The notes under the pieces are model-generated. The model did not search any database, was not told the DNA's origin, and was given only the letters and a program-made list of their open reading frames with translations. Made by a program: the position numbers and the translations under genes. This document shows positions 7,196 to 17,154 of a stretch of 20,546 nucleotides of DNA, in pieces. This DNA is from Stenotrophomonas maltophilia (GTDB lineage: Bacteria > Pseudomonadota > Gammaproteobacteria > Xanthomonadales > Xanthomonadaceae), in NCBI GenBank assembly GCA_002386405.1, contig DGIP01000014.1, positions 1-20,546 on the forward strand, written 5' to 3'. Each line of letters starts with the position of its first letter. Within the stretch, counting starts at the first letter, position 1.

Positions 7196-7217
7196 TCGTG
7201 TGTACCGTTCATACGAC
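7195..7217. promoter_or_regulatory. Inverted repeat 3, abutting repeat 2
   Basis: Arms GTCGTGTG (7195-7202) and CATACGAC (7210-7217) pair over 8 bp with one G-T, around a 7-base spacer. CGTATG at 7183-7188 and CATACG at 7210-7215 also form a pair, so the motifs of repeats 2 and 3 overlap and interlock. Confidence 0.35.
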
Positions 7218-7272
7218 AGGTGGCCGAACCGTGCGCCCGATCACGTTGCGGCGCCACTGCGGTGCGAGCCGG

Positions 7273-7307
7273 AAAAAAGGCGGCCCCGGAGAGAGCTCGG
7301 GGCCGCC
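7273..7307 (-). terminator. Strong minus-strand intrinsic terminator without an upstream gene
   Basis: Perfect 10-bp GC-rich stem (plus-strand arms GGCGGCCCCG at 7279-7288 and CGGGGCCGCC at 7298-7307), followed on the minus strand directly by U6 (A at 7273-7278). On the plus strand no T tract follows, so it works in the minus direction only. Confidence 0.8.
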
Positions 7308-7357
7308 CGGTACCGGCCTGCTTCAGGGGCGTCGACGAGGATCGAATTGGCAGGCCC
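7273..7357 (-). ncRNA. Candidate small RNA ending at a strong intrinsic terminator
   Basis: On the minus strand a terminator (7307 to 7273) has no protein gene in front of it. Just upstream is a second hairpin with perfect 7-bp arms (GGCCTGC read from 7356, GCAGGCC read from 7321) enclosing a 28-base loop. A -35-like TTGAAC (complement of 7386-7391) lies about 30 bases before 7357, but the -10 (around 7362-7368, GTCATA) is weak. The implied RNA is about 85 nt: one stem-loop, a short linker and the terminator. The 5' end is a guess and could be further upstream. I do not recognise a known RNA family (not tRNA, 4.5S, tmRNA or RNase P). Confidence 0.45.
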
Positions 7358-7471
7358 AACCCTATGACCGGCCCCCTCGACCAAAGTTCAATATGGTGCG
7401 ACGCGACATGAATTGGGGCCGCCACTGGCGGGATCAGGACCCCTTCCGGGCCAAAATCTGTGGCGATGCAG

Positions 7472-7519
7472 CAACTTGCGACGCCCGGGATGAACAGGCG
7501 CAGGTTGTCTCGCAAATTG
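7472..7519. promoter_or_regulatory. Inverted repeat overlapping the atp promoter
   Basis: CAACTTGCGA (7472-7481) and TCGCAAATTG (7510-7519) are inverted copies with a single mismatch, separated by 28 bases. The right arm sits in the spacer of the proposed atp promoter, a position where a bound protein would repress. Regulator unknown. Confidence 0.3.
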
Positions 7520-7534
7520 TCCCGTTGCTATAAT
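7505..7534 (+). promoter_or_regulatory. Sigma-70 promoter of the atp operon
   Basis: A perfect -10 TATAAT (7529-7534) preceded, after an 18-base spacer, by TTGTCT (7505-7510). Transcription would start near 7541, about 50-60 bases before atpI, with no gene between. Confidence 0.7.
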
Positions 7535-7589
7535 TTGGCGGCTCGACGGGGCATAGGCAGTTCCAGCCCCGGTCACCCCTCCCACAACC

Positions 7590-7973
7590 ATGCAGGACAT
7601 ACGTGTGCTGAACTCCGTTGACGCGGGTCGGCGACTGATGCTGCGCGCAGCGGTGTATCCGCTGGCCGCAGTGGCTGTCCTGGCCCTGGTGCTCCTGCTG
7701 CTGGCAGGCCCGAAGTACGCGCTTGGCGCGCTGGCCTCGGGCATCGCGGTATCGGCAGGTGGCTGGGTCGCGGCGCGGATGGCGTTGGGGGGCGGGGTGC
7801 AGGCGGCAGGTTCAGCGATGTCGCGGCTGATCCTGGCGGTAGTGGCAAAGTGGGCGCTCGTATTCGGTGTCCTGGCGGTGGGTTTCGTGGTCTTCAAGCT
7901 GCCTGCATTGGCGCTGCTGGCCGGAATCGCCGTCGGACTGATGTTCCAGGTCCTGGCTCTGGCCAGGCGCTGA
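7590..7973 (+). CDS. atpI: F1Fo ATP synthase accessory subunit I
   Basis: Small membrane protein encoded first in many atp operons; in other bacteria it helps assemble the c-ring, and may take part in Mg2+ uptake, and is not essential. The product has about 127 residues with four hydrophobic segments (about 23-42, 44-63, 80-100 and 104-123) and the Gly/Ala-rich pattern typical of AtpI. The start is open to question: ATG 7590 has no visible ribosome site, whereas GTG at 7605 (giving VLNSVDAGRRL) has CAGGA at 7593-7597 seven bases upstream and may be the real start (122 residues). It is followed by atpB after 31 bases. Confidence 0.88.
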   Translation: MQDIRVLNSVDAGRRLMLRAAVYPLAAVAVLALVLLLLAGPKYALGALASGIAVSAGGWVAARMALGGGVQAAGSAMSRLILAVVAKWALVFGVLAVGFVVFKLPALALLAGIAVGLMFQVLALARR

Positions 7974-8004
7974 TCCAATTTATTTAACTCAAGGTTCCGG
8001 ACAC

Positions 8005-8799
8005 ATGGCAGGCGAGGCGCTTACACCCACCTCCTACATCCAACATCACCTGCACAACCTGACGTTCCACATGCAGGAAGGTGGTTTCTGGGCAATTCAC
8101 GTCGACACCATTGTGACTTCGGTCCTGATGGGTTTGTTGATGGTGTTTGGCTTCTGGATGGCCACCCGCAAGGCCACCGCCGGCGTGCCGGGCAAGTGGC
8201 AGGCGTTCGTGGAAATCTGCCTGGAGTTCGTTGACCGCCAGGCCAAGGACACCTACCACGGCACCAGCAAGCTGGTGACCCCGATCGCGATCACGATCTT
8301 CTTCTGGATCCTCCTGATGAACCTCATCAAGATGATCCCGGCCGACTTCATCGCCCTGCCGCTGGAAGCGCTGGGTATTCCGTACTGGAAGCCGGTGCCG
8401 ACCGCCGACGTCAATGCCACCCTGGGCATGTCGATCAGCGTGTTCTTCCTGATGCTGTTCTTCGCGCTGCGTGCCAAGGGCCTGGGTGGCTTCACCAAGG
8501 AATTCCTGACCGCGCCGTTCGGCAAGTGGATGATGCCGTTCAACCTGATCCTCAACATCGTCGAGTGGCTGAGCAAGCCGATCTCGCTGGCGATGCGACT
8601 GTTCGGCAACATGTTCGGCGGCGAAATCGTGTTCCTGCTGATCTGGGTGCTGGGCAGTGCCGGCATCATGGGCGCCATCGCAGGCGGTGCCTTCGGCCTT
8701 GGCTGGATGCTGTTCCACCTGCTGGTGATTCCGCTGCAGGCCTTCATTTTCATGATGCTGTCCATCGTGTACCTGAGCCTGTCGGAAGACGCTCACTGA
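8005..8799 (+). CDS. atpB: ATP synthase Fo subunit a
   Basis: Stator membrane subunit that forms the two proton half-channels next to the c-ring. The product has 264 residues with five to six membrane segments. The essential arginine is Arg198 in SLAMRLFGNMFGGEIV (equivalent to E. coli Arg210), and the last helices contain FHLLVIPLQAFIFMMLSIVYL, also typical. The length and the N-terminal periplasmic segment with HHLHNL are normal for gammaproteobacterial subunit a. Nothing suggests a sodium-type enzyme. Confidence 0.97.
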   Translation: MAGEALTPTSYIQHHLHNLTFHMQEGGFWAIHVDTIVTSVLMGLLMVFGFWMATRKATAGVPGKWQAFVEICLEFVDRQAKDTYHGTSKLVTPIAITIFFWILLMNLIKMIPADFIALPLEALGIPYWKPVPTADVNATLGMSISVFFLMLFFALRAKGLGGFTKEFLTAPFGKWMMPFNLILNIVEWLSKPISLAMRLFGNMFGGEIVFLLIWVLGSAGIMGAIAGGAFGLGWMLFHLLVIPLQAFIFMMLSIVYLSLSEDAH

Positions 8800-9165
<366 letters not shown>

Positions 9166-9181
9166 TCCAGCGAAAGCGAAA

Positions 9182-9208
9182 CGATCAGGCGCCTTGAGCG
9201 CCTGATCG
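9182..9208 (+). repeat. Hairpin 1 in the atpE-atpF gap
   Basis: A perfect 11-bp stem, CGATCAGGCGC (9182-9192) and GCGCCTGATCG (9198-9208), with loop CTTGA. No T tract follows, so it is unlikely to be a full terminator. It starts 17 bases after the atpE stop and could protect the 3' end of a processed atpE message. It lacks a GTAG head, so it is not a REP. Confidence 0.75.
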
Positions 9209-9225
9209 CGGATGAAGGAACGGAT

Positions 9226-9243
9226 GCGCCGCTCCTGCGGCGC
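9226..9243 (+). repeat. Hairpin 2 in the atpE-atpF gap
   Basis: A perfect 7-bp stem GCGCCGC (9226-9232) and GCGGCGC (9237-9243) with loop TCCT, 17 bases after hairpin 1. Together they fill most of the 111-base gap. Confidence 0.65.
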
Positions 9244-9276
9244 CTCCACCCCATCACCCCAGATTGAGCGAACCCC

Positions 9277-9747
9277 ATGGAAATCGGTTTTACCCTCGTT
9301 GCCCAGGCACTGGCGTTCGCCGGTCTGATCTGGATCATCGCGACCAAGATCTGGCCGCCGCTGATGAACGCCATCGAAGAGCGCCAGCAGAAGATCGCTG
9401 AAGGGCTCGCTGCTGCCGACCGCAGCCAGAAGGATCTGGCCCAGGCGCAGGAAAAGGTCAACGAAGCACTGAAGGATGCGCGCACCAAGGCCAACGAGAT
9501 CATCGACCAGGCCCATGCCCGCGCCAACCAGATCGTTGATGCTGCCAAGAATGAAGCCATCGTCGAAGCGAACCGCCAGAAAGAACTGGCCCACGCCGAG
9601 ATCGAACTGGCCGCCAACCGTGCCCGCGAGGATCTGCGCAAGCAGGTGTCCGTGCTGGCCGTGACCGGTGCCGAAAAGCTGCTCAAGCGCGAAATCGACG
9701 CCAACGCCCACAAGGCGCTGCTCGACGAGCTGGCCTCGGAGATCTGA
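9277..9747 (+). CDS. atpF: ATP synthase Fo subunit b
   Basis: Peripheral stalk subunit that holds F1 still against rotation. The product has 156 residues, the same length as E. coli b: one N-terminal membrane helix (about 5-27, ending ATKIWPPL), then a long, highly charged right-handed coiled-coil region ([20 protein letters not shown] onwards) without breaks, and a C-terminal part that binds delta. Only one b gene is present, so the stalk is presumably a homodimer. The gap to atpH is three bases, so the two are translated together. Confidence 0.96.
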   Translation: MEIGFTLVAQALAFAGLIWIIATKIWPPLMNAIEERQQKIAEGLAAADRSQKDLAQAQEKVNEALKDARTKANEIIDQAHARANQIVDAAKNEAIVEANRQKELAHAEIELAANRAREDLRKQVSVLAVTGAEKLLKREIDANAHKALLDELASEI

Positions 9748-9750
9748 TCG

Positions 9751-10278
9751 ATGAGCCAGGCCCTCACGCTTGCACGCCCGTATGCCCGCGCCGCGTTCGC
9801 GACCGCGCGCGACGAAGGCACGTTCGCGCCGTGGTCGGACGCGCTTGCGTTCTCCGCCCACGTAGCCGCCGATCCGCGCGTGTCGGCCCTGCTGTCGAAC
9901 CCGGAGCTGGGCCGTGACGATGCCGTCGCGTTGCTGGCCCCGGAAACGGCAGGCGAGTCGTTCGGTCGCTTCCTGGCCATCCTGGCCGATGCGCACCGTC
10001 TGCCGCTGCTGCCGGAAATCGCAGGCATGTACGACCAGCTCCGCGCTGAAGCCGAACACGTGGTGAAAGCCACGGTGACCTCGGCCGCCGAGCTGTCCAC
10101 CGCTGAGCTGGACGCCATCAAGGCCGCGCTGCGCAAGCGCTTCGGCCAAGAGGTCGACGTCACCACCGCCATCGATGCGTCGCTGATCGGCGGTGCGGTG
10201 ATCGACGCTGGCGACGTGGTGATCGATGGCTCGCTCAAGGGCAAGCTGTCGCGCCTGCAGACCGCGCTCGCTAACTGA
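9751..10278 (+). CDS. atpH: ATP synthase F1 subunit delta
   Basis: Connects the peripheral stalk to the top of F1. The product has 175 residues (E. coli 177) and starts with the family pattern LARPYARAAFATARDEG. Its C-terminal end carries the conserved VIGGAVIDAGDVVIDGSLKGKL-type motif (about 148-169). Its start lies three bases after the atpF stop; a GGAG inside the end of atpF could serve as its ribosome site, so coupling is likely. Confidence 0.96.
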   Translation: MSQALTLARPYARAAFATARDEGTFAPWSDALAFSAHVAADPRVSALLSNPELGRDDAVALLAPETAGESFGRFLAILADAHRLPLLPEIAGMYDQLRAEAEHVVKATVTSAAELSTAELDAIKAALRKRFGQEVDVTTAIDASLIGGAVIDAGDVVIDGSLKGKLSRLQTALAN

Positions 10279-10291
10279 ATTCATTTAACGT

Positions 10292-10307
10292 CCGGCGACA
10301 TCGCCGG
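10292..10307 (+). repeat. Short hairpin in the atpH-atpA gap
   Basis: CCGGCGA (10292-10298) and TCGCCGG (10301-10307) form a 6-7 bp stem, ending five bases before the atpA ribosome site AGGA (10312-10315). No T tract. Its role, if any, is unclear. Confidence 0.4.
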
Positions 10308-10322
10308 CACTAGGACTTGACG

Positions 10323-11870
10323 ATGGCAACCACGCTCAACCCCTCCGAAATCAGCGAACTGATCAAGAACCGCATCGAGAAGGTCAAGCTGGCCGCGGAA
10401 TCGCGCAACGAAGGCACCGTGACCAGCGTGTCCGACGGCATCGTGCGCATCTTCGGCCTGGCCGACGTGATGCAGGGCGAAATGATCGAACTGCCGAACA
10501 ACACCTTCGCCCTGGCCCTCAACCTGGAGCGCGACTCGGTCGGCGCCGTGGTCCTGGGTGGCTATGAGCACCTGCGCGAAGGCGACGTGGCCAAGACCAC
10601 CGGCCGCATCCTGGAAGTGCCGGTCGGTCCGGAACTGCTGGGCCGCGTGGTCAACGCCCTCGGCGAGCCGATCGACGGCAAGGGTCCGATCGCTGCACAG
10701 GCCACCGCGCCGGTGGAGCGCGTTGCCCCGGGCGTGATCTGGCGCAAGTCGGTCGACCAGCCGGTGCAGACCGGTTACAAGTCCGTCGACTCCATGATCC
10801 CGATCGGCCGCGGCCAGCGCGAGCTGGTCATCGGTGACCGCCAGACCGGCAAGACCGCCCTGGCCATCGATGCGGTGATCAACCAGAAGGACACCGGCAT
10901 CAAGTGCGTGTACGTCGCGATCGGCCAGAAGGCCTCGACCGTGGCCAACATCGTGCGCAAGCTGGAAGAAAACGGCGCCCTGGCCCACACCGTGGTCGTG
11001 GCCGCCACCGCGTCCGAATCGGCTGCCATGCAGTACATCAGCGCCTACTCGGGCTGCACCATGGGTGAGTACTTCATGGACCGCGGCCAGGATGCCCTGA
11101 TCGTGTACGACGACCTGTCCAAGCAGGCCGTGGCCTACCGCCAGATCTCGCTGCTGCTGAAGCGCCCGCCGGGCCGTGAAGCCTACCCGGGTGACGTGTT
11201 CTACCTGCACTCGCGCCTGCTCGAGCGCGCCGCCCGCGTCTCGGAAGAGTACGTGGAGAAGTTCACCAACGGTGCCGTCAAGGGCCAGACCGGTTCGCTC
11301 ACCGCGCTGCCGATCATCGAAACCCAGGCGGGCGACGTGTCCGCGTTCGTGCCGACCAACGTGATCTCGATCACCGACGGCCAGATCTTCCTGGAAACCG
11401 ACCTGTTCAACTCGGGCATCCGCCCGGCCGTGAACGCCGGTATCTCGGTGTCGCGCGTCGGTGGTGCGGCCCAGACCAAGATCATCAAGAAGCTGTCGGG
11501 CGGCATCCGCATCTCGCTGGCCCAGTACCGTGAGCTGGCTGCGTTCGCGCAGTTCGCCTCGGACCTGGACGAAGCCACCCGCAAGCAGCTTGAGCGCGGT
11601 CAGCGCGTGACCGAGCTGATGAAGCAGAAGCAGTACGCCCCGATGTCGATCGCCAACCAGGCGCTGTCGATCTACGCCGTCAACGAGGGTTACCTCGACG
11701 ACGTGCCGGTCAACAAGCTGCTGGCCTTCGAAGAAGGCCTGCACGCCCACTTCGCCAACACCCAGGGCGAACTGGTCGGCAAGGTCAACGCCACCGGCGG
11801 TTGGGACAACGACATCGAAGCTGCCTTCAAGAAGGGCATCTCCGAGTTCAAGACCACCGGCAGCTGGTAA
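10323..11870 (+). CDS. atpA: ATP synthase F1 subunit alpha
   Basis: Non-catalytic nucleotide-binding subunit, three per F1. The product has 515 residues (E. coli 513). It starts with [20 protein letters not shown], has the P-loop GDRQTGKT at 171-178, and contains the ATP synthase alpha/beta signature region [18 protein letters not shown] chose ATG at 10323, which has AGGA seven bases upstream, over the in-frame TTG six bases earlier. No departures from the family were seen. It is followed by an 80-base gap with two hairpins before atpG. Confidence 0.98.
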   Translation: MATTLNPSEISELIKNRIEKVKLAAESRNEGTVTSVSDGIVRIFGLADVMQGEMIELPNNTFALALNLERDSVGAVVLGGYEHLREGDVAKTTGRILEVPVGPELLGRVVNALGEPIDGKGPIAAQATAPVERVAPGVIWRKSVDQPVQTGYKSVDSMIPIGRGQRELVIGDRQTGKTALAIDAVINQKDTGIKCVYVAIGQKASTVANIVRKLEENGALAHTVVVAATASESAAMQYISAYSGCTMGEYFMDRGQDALIVYDDLSKQAVAYRQISLLLKRPPGREAYPGDVFYLHSRLLERAARVSEEYVEKFTNGAVKGQTGSLTALPIIETQAGDVSAFVPTNVISITDGQIFLETDLFNSGIRPAVNAGISVSRVGGAAQTKIIKKLSGGIRISLAQYRELAAFAQFASDLDEATRKQLERGQRVTELMKQKQYAPMSIANQALSIYAVNEGYLDDVPVNKLLAFEEGLHAHFANTQGELVGKVNATGGWDNDIEAAFKKGISEFKTTGSW

Positions 11871-11883
11871 GCCGCTTCGTGGG

Positions 11884-11902
11884 GCGGGGAGTGTTTCCCC
11901 GC
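11884..11902 (+). repeat. Hairpin 1 in the atpA-atpG gap
   Basis: A 7-bp stem GCGGGGA (11884-11890) and TCCCCGC (11896-11902) with loop GTGTT, 13 bases after the atpA stop. It may be a decayed partner of the REP that follows, because the two stems share the GCGGGG core, but it has no intact GTAG head. Confidence 0.6.
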
Positions 11903-11916
11903 TGCGCAAACGACAA

Positions 11917-11939
11917 AGCGGGGCATGGCCCCGCTCTAC
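11917..11939 (-). repeat. REP element (GTAG type) inside the atp operon
   Basis: Read on the minus strand: GTAG (11939-11936), then AGCGGGGC, loop CAT, GCCCCGCT (to 11917), a perfect 8-bp stem. It ends 11 bases before the atpG ATG, so the hairpin sits right next to the ribosome-binding region of atpG. Confidence 0.75.
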
Positions 11940-11950
11940 GGGAATAAGAG

Positions 11951-14259
<2,309 letters not shown>

Positions 14260-14261
14260 TC

Positions 14262-14684
14262 ATGAGCACCATCCGTTGCGACATCGTCAGCGCCGAGCAG
14301 GAAATCTTCCGTGGTGAAGCGACTCTGGTCGTGGCTACGGGTGAGCTTGGCGAACTGGGCATCGCGCCCAAGCACGCCCCGCTGATCACCCGGCTCAAGC
14401 CGGGCAAGGTGGTGGTCACCCTGACCACCGGCGAACAGCTGGACTTCGCCATCTCCGGCGGCATCCTCGAGGTGCAGCCGCAGGTCGTGACCGTGCTGGC
14501 CGACACCGCGATCCGCGCACAGGACATCGACGAATCCTCGGTCCGCAAGGCCAAGGAAGAAGCCGAACGCATCCTGGCCAACCGCGGCGAAGCGATGGAA
14601 GTGGCCGAAGCCCAGCAGAAGCTGGCCGAAGCCGTGGTCCAGCTGCAGGCGCTCGAGCGCCTGCGCAAGACCCTCAAGCACTGA
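14262..14684 (+). CDS. atpC: ATP synthase F1 subunit epsilon
   Basis: Rotor subunit that also inhibits hydrolysis through its C-terminal helices. The 140 residues have the N-terminal beta-sandwich with the family pattern [20 protein letters not shown] and [21 protein letters not shown] long, charged two-helix C-terminal domain runs from about 90 to the end. Both domains are full length, so regulation by epsilon should be possible. It is the last gene of the operon; a terminator follows 25 bases later. Confidence 0.96.
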   Translation: MSTIRCDIVSAEQEIFRGEATLVVATGELGELGIAPKHAPLITRLKPGKVVVTLTTGEQLDFAISGGILEVQPQVVTVLADTAIRAQDIDESSVRKAKEEAERILANRGEAMEVAEAQQKLAEAVVQLQALERLRKTLKH

Positions 14685-14709
14685 GTTCCAGCGCTTACCG
14701 CTGCATGCG

Positions 14710-14741
14710 ACAACGCCGGCTTCTGCCGGCGTTGTTGTTTC
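14710..14741 (+). terminator. Terminator of the atp operon
   Basis: A perfect 11-bp stem ACAACGCCGGC (14710-14720) and GCCGGCGTTGT (14725-14735) with loop TTCT, running into a T-rich tail TGTTTCT. The loop and tail fit a Rho-independent terminator, though the T run is interrupted. Confidence 0.85.
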
Positions 14742-14761
14742 TGACACTTTGATGCTCTCGA

Positions 14762-14782
14762 ACGACCCGCGGTGTCGTCTAC
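14762..14782 (-). repeat. Degenerate REP-like element
   Basis: On the minus strand GTAG (14782-14779) is followed by ACGAC and, ten to twelve bases later, GTCGT, so a 5-bp outer stem plus imperfect inner pairing remains. It resembles a decayed GTAG REP and lies in the gap between the atp terminator and the YfhO-like gene. Confidence 0.35.
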
Positions 14783-14840
14783 AGCACTGGCGCCCCCGTC
14801 GATGCACGGCAGTGTGATCTGTCTGGCAGTAGGGTTGGTG

Positions 14841-14872
14841 GTGGGTACGGAGAATCCTCCGCCCCTCCCCAC
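14841..14872 (+). promoter_or_regulatory. Leader hairpin before the YfhO-like gene
   Basis: CGGAG (14848-14852) and CTCCG (14857-14861) with loop AATC, flanked by GTGGG (14841-14845) and CCCAC (14868-14872) that can extend the structure. It ends 15 bases before the ATG at 14888. No clear promoter was found in this 203-base gap. Confidence 0.3.
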
Positions 14873-14887
14873 GGATGTCCTTGGATC

Positions 14888-17050
14888 ATGTCAGCACGCT
14901 TGACCGCGTTTTGGACGGTGCTCAGCCTTCCTTGGCTCTCGGGCCTGAAGGTCATCCCGTTCGACGCAACCCAACAGTTCTTCCCAGCGGTGAGCTTCGT
15001 GGCACAGCAGCTGCGGCAATGGCAGGCGCCATGGTGGAATCCCTATCTCCATTCGGGCTATCCGCAGATGGCCGACCCTCAGATGATGGGCTTCCAACCC
15101 AGCATGGTGTTGCCCATGCTGCTTGCACCTACCTCCTTGCGCTGGTTCGGGGTGGTGGTGATGCTGCACGTGCTGCTTGGTGGTCTCGGGGCGCTCCGCC
15201 TGGCCCGGCACTACGGGTTGCAAGCGCTCCCGCAGCTCTTGTTCGCCGTGGTGATGATGTTCGGCGCGGTCGCAGCATCCCGCCTGCAGCACACCCCGAT
15301 GATCATCAGTTTCGCCTACCTTCCTTGGTTATGGTTGATGCTGTCCAGGCTGCGTCTACGGCTACGCTGGCCCGATGCGATCGGGGCGGGAGCGTTTGGA
15401 GGACTGTGTGCGCTTCAGCTCACGCAGGTCACATACTTCATCATCCTGGGTTGTGCGGCATACGCAGCGATGTGCGCTCTTCGGGCGACAGCGACGCAGC
15501 GTCCACGCATCCTGTGCCAGCTGGCGGCGGTAGCGGGCTTGGCGGCGCTGATCAGTGCGCCTCAGTGGGTCTCGACGCTGGCTTGGCTGCCGTACACCAA
15601 CCGCAGTGCAGTCACTCTGGCCGAGAGCATACCGGGCGCTGTGGGCTGGCAAACGCTCGGCACACTGCTTTCCGGCAACGTGTTCGAACAGGGGCGTGGC
15701 GACTACTGGGGACTGGGCGATATCTCCCAGGACTACCTATACATGGGCGCGGTGCCGTTGGCGCTGTGGCTGGGGTGGGGTGGTGCCGTGCTGCAGGCGC
15801 AGCCGAACAGAACGCGCATCGCGCTTGCCGTGGTCGTGCTTGCGATTGCATTCGCGCTCGGTTCGCGCACGCCACTGTTCGCGTGGATGTTCGCCTGGCT
15901 ACCGGGGTTGGATCTGTTCCGCCGTCCGGCGGATGCACTGTTCCTGACGGTGCCGATGGCAGCGTGGCTCTCCGCCCAGGCGCTTCAGCAGGCAATCACC
16001 GGCAAACGCATGAAGCTCCATCTTCCGTCAATCCTGGTGGTGCTGGCGGTGCTCGCATACACGCTGTGGCTCGTACTGGGTGCGGACTGGCGTCCTCGAG
16101 CGTTGGCGTGGCTTCTGCTCAGCGCGATGATCGGTGCGTTGGGGCTGCGCAGCGCCAGCGGCACCGCGAAAGGCTCGCGGCTCGCTGCGCCCATGCTGGT
16201 TGCGTTGGTGATGCTCGATATGCTGATTTTCAACGTAGGGACGCGGTTCAACACCGCCAGCGCTTCCAGATCCACGATCGTGTCCGACAGGGAGGGCGGA
16301 ATCCAAAGTGCCTATCGCGTGCTGCAGAACACGCGAAGCACCGGCCTCCCCGAGCGGGCCGCAGTCTTCGGTCTGGGGGCCTTGACCAACGGCGCGGCGG
16401 TCTGGGGCCTGCCCTTGGTGAATGGCTACAACCCGATGGTTGCCGCCCACTACGCGAGGATGGTGGGCATGACGGGCCAACCCCTGGCAACTATCGGGGA
16501 AGCCCCCGCGACCGAATGGGCTGCCGACTTCAATTCTCCACTTCACGACCTGCTTGGACTGCGTTGGGTGTTGGCAGAAGCGCCGTTCCAGGGCTCATCG
16601 GCCGCTGACGAGCATCTCCACATGGCCACGCGCGAGTCCGTCATGCCCAGGGTCATGACGCCGCAGGGTGTGCGACGTCATGCGGGTGCCTTCCCGGAAC
16701 CGGCGGATTTCGTCAAAACCGACTTCGCCACCACGCTTTGGCTTGCGACCGAAGACAATTCCGCTTGCCCCGATGCGGGTGGCGGGCAGGCCAACGTAGA
16801 GGTGCTCCTGGTCCAGCCGAGCCATATTCGCCTGCGTTATCGGGTCGATGCGCCAGGCTGGGTAGTGATCAACGAGATTCATGCCGTGGGATGGGAGGCC
16901 AGCATCGCTGGCACTTCATTGCCTGTGCTGCGCGCCAATGGCCTGTTCCGTGCGATATGCCTGCCCGCCGGTGCCGGCGACATCGTGCTGCGCTACAGTC
17001 CCTGGGCGCTGTGGAAAGCAGGGGTGCGGCTTCCTCTTGGCCGGGAATGA
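14888..17050 (+). CDS. YfhO-like polytopic membrane protein (GT-C type glycosyltransferase candidate)
   Basis: A 720-residue product with about 11-13 hydrophobic segments from residue 8 to about 450 and a C-terminal extracytoplasmic region. It matches the YfhO pattern: FDATQQFFPA near 25-34 and WWNPYLHSGYPQMADPQ at 49-65 in the first outer loop. Further on are DISQDYLYMG at 278-287 and LGSRTPLFAWMFAWLPGLDL at 324-343 followed by FRRPADALFL. The C-terminal tail has the usual GWVVINEIHAVGWEASIAG and IVLRYSP. In Bacillus and Listeria YfhO-type proteins add sugars to lipoteichoic acid; the acceptor in a Gram-negative is unknown. The N-terminus is short, and the ATG has only a weak GGAT upstream, so the true start may differ. 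By eye it is less GC-rich than its neighbours and has more varied codons. It separates the atp operon from glmU, suggesting insertion. Confidence 0.82.
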   Translation: MSARLTAFWTVLSLPWLSGLKVIPFDATQQFFPAVSFVAQQLRQWQAPWWNPYLHSGYPQMADPQMMGFQPSMVLPMLLAPTSLRWFGVVVMLHVLLGGLGALRLARHYGLQALPQLLFAVVMMFGAVAASRLQHTPMIISFAYLPWLWLMLSRLRLRLRWPDAIGAGAFGGLCALQLTQVTYFIILGCAAYAAMCALRATATQRPRILCQLAAVAGLAALISAPQWVSTLAWLPYTNRSAVTLAESIPGAVGWQTLGTLLSGNVFEQGRGDYWGLGDISQDYLYMGAVPLALWLGWGGAVLQAQPNRTRIALAVVVLAIAFALGSRTPLFAWMFAWLPGLDLFRRPADALFLTVPMAAWLSAQALQQAITGKRMKLHLPSILVVLAVLAYTLWLVLGADWRPRALAWLLLSAMIGALGLRSASGTAKGSRLAAPMLVALVMLDMLIFNVGTRFNTASASRSTIVSDREGGIQSAYRVLQNTRSTGLPERAAVFGLGALTNGAAVWGLPLVNGYNPMVAAHYARMVGMTGQPLATIGEAPATEWAADFNSPLHDLLGLRWVLAEAPFQGSSAADEHLHMATRESVMPRVMTPQGVRRHAGAFPEPADFVKTDFATTLWLATEDNSACPDAGGGQANVEVLLVQPSHIRLRYRVDAPGWVVINEIHAVGWEASIAGTSLPVLRANGLFRAICLPAGAGDIVLRYSPWALWKAGVRLPLGRE

Positions 17051-17154
17051 AGGCTTCGGCAGGAGCCTACCGGGCTCATCTCAGTGGAATGGCAGCATGT
17101 TAACTGCGACCGTCATAGAATCTCAGCCAACACCGCCAATCACCTTCCCGCCCC

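Noticed and set aside
7310..7375. tRNA-like TTCGATCC sequence on the minus strand
   Set aside because: The bases before the loop cannot pair with those after it to form a T stem, there is no CCA or acceptor stem, and no anticodon arm could be folded.
7147..7515. Open frame of 122 codons on the minus strand between the barrel gene and the atp promoter
   Set aside because: It reads straight through the strong terminator at 7273-7307, crosses all of the proposed control repeats except the first, has no recognisable domain and no ribosome site. It is most likely a chance frame in GC-rich DNA.
9182..9208. atpE-atpF hairpin as a transcription terminator
   Set aside because: No T tract follows and essential atp genes lie downstream with no visible second promoter, so full termination is unlikely.
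9182..9243. atpE-atpF hairpins as REP elements
   Set aside because: Neither has the GTAG head (or CTAC on the other side) next to its stem.
14875..16608. Alternative 577-codon plus-strand frame overlapping the YfhO-like gene
   Set aside because: It lacks membrane segments and domains, whereas the frame from 14888 matches YfhO along its full length.
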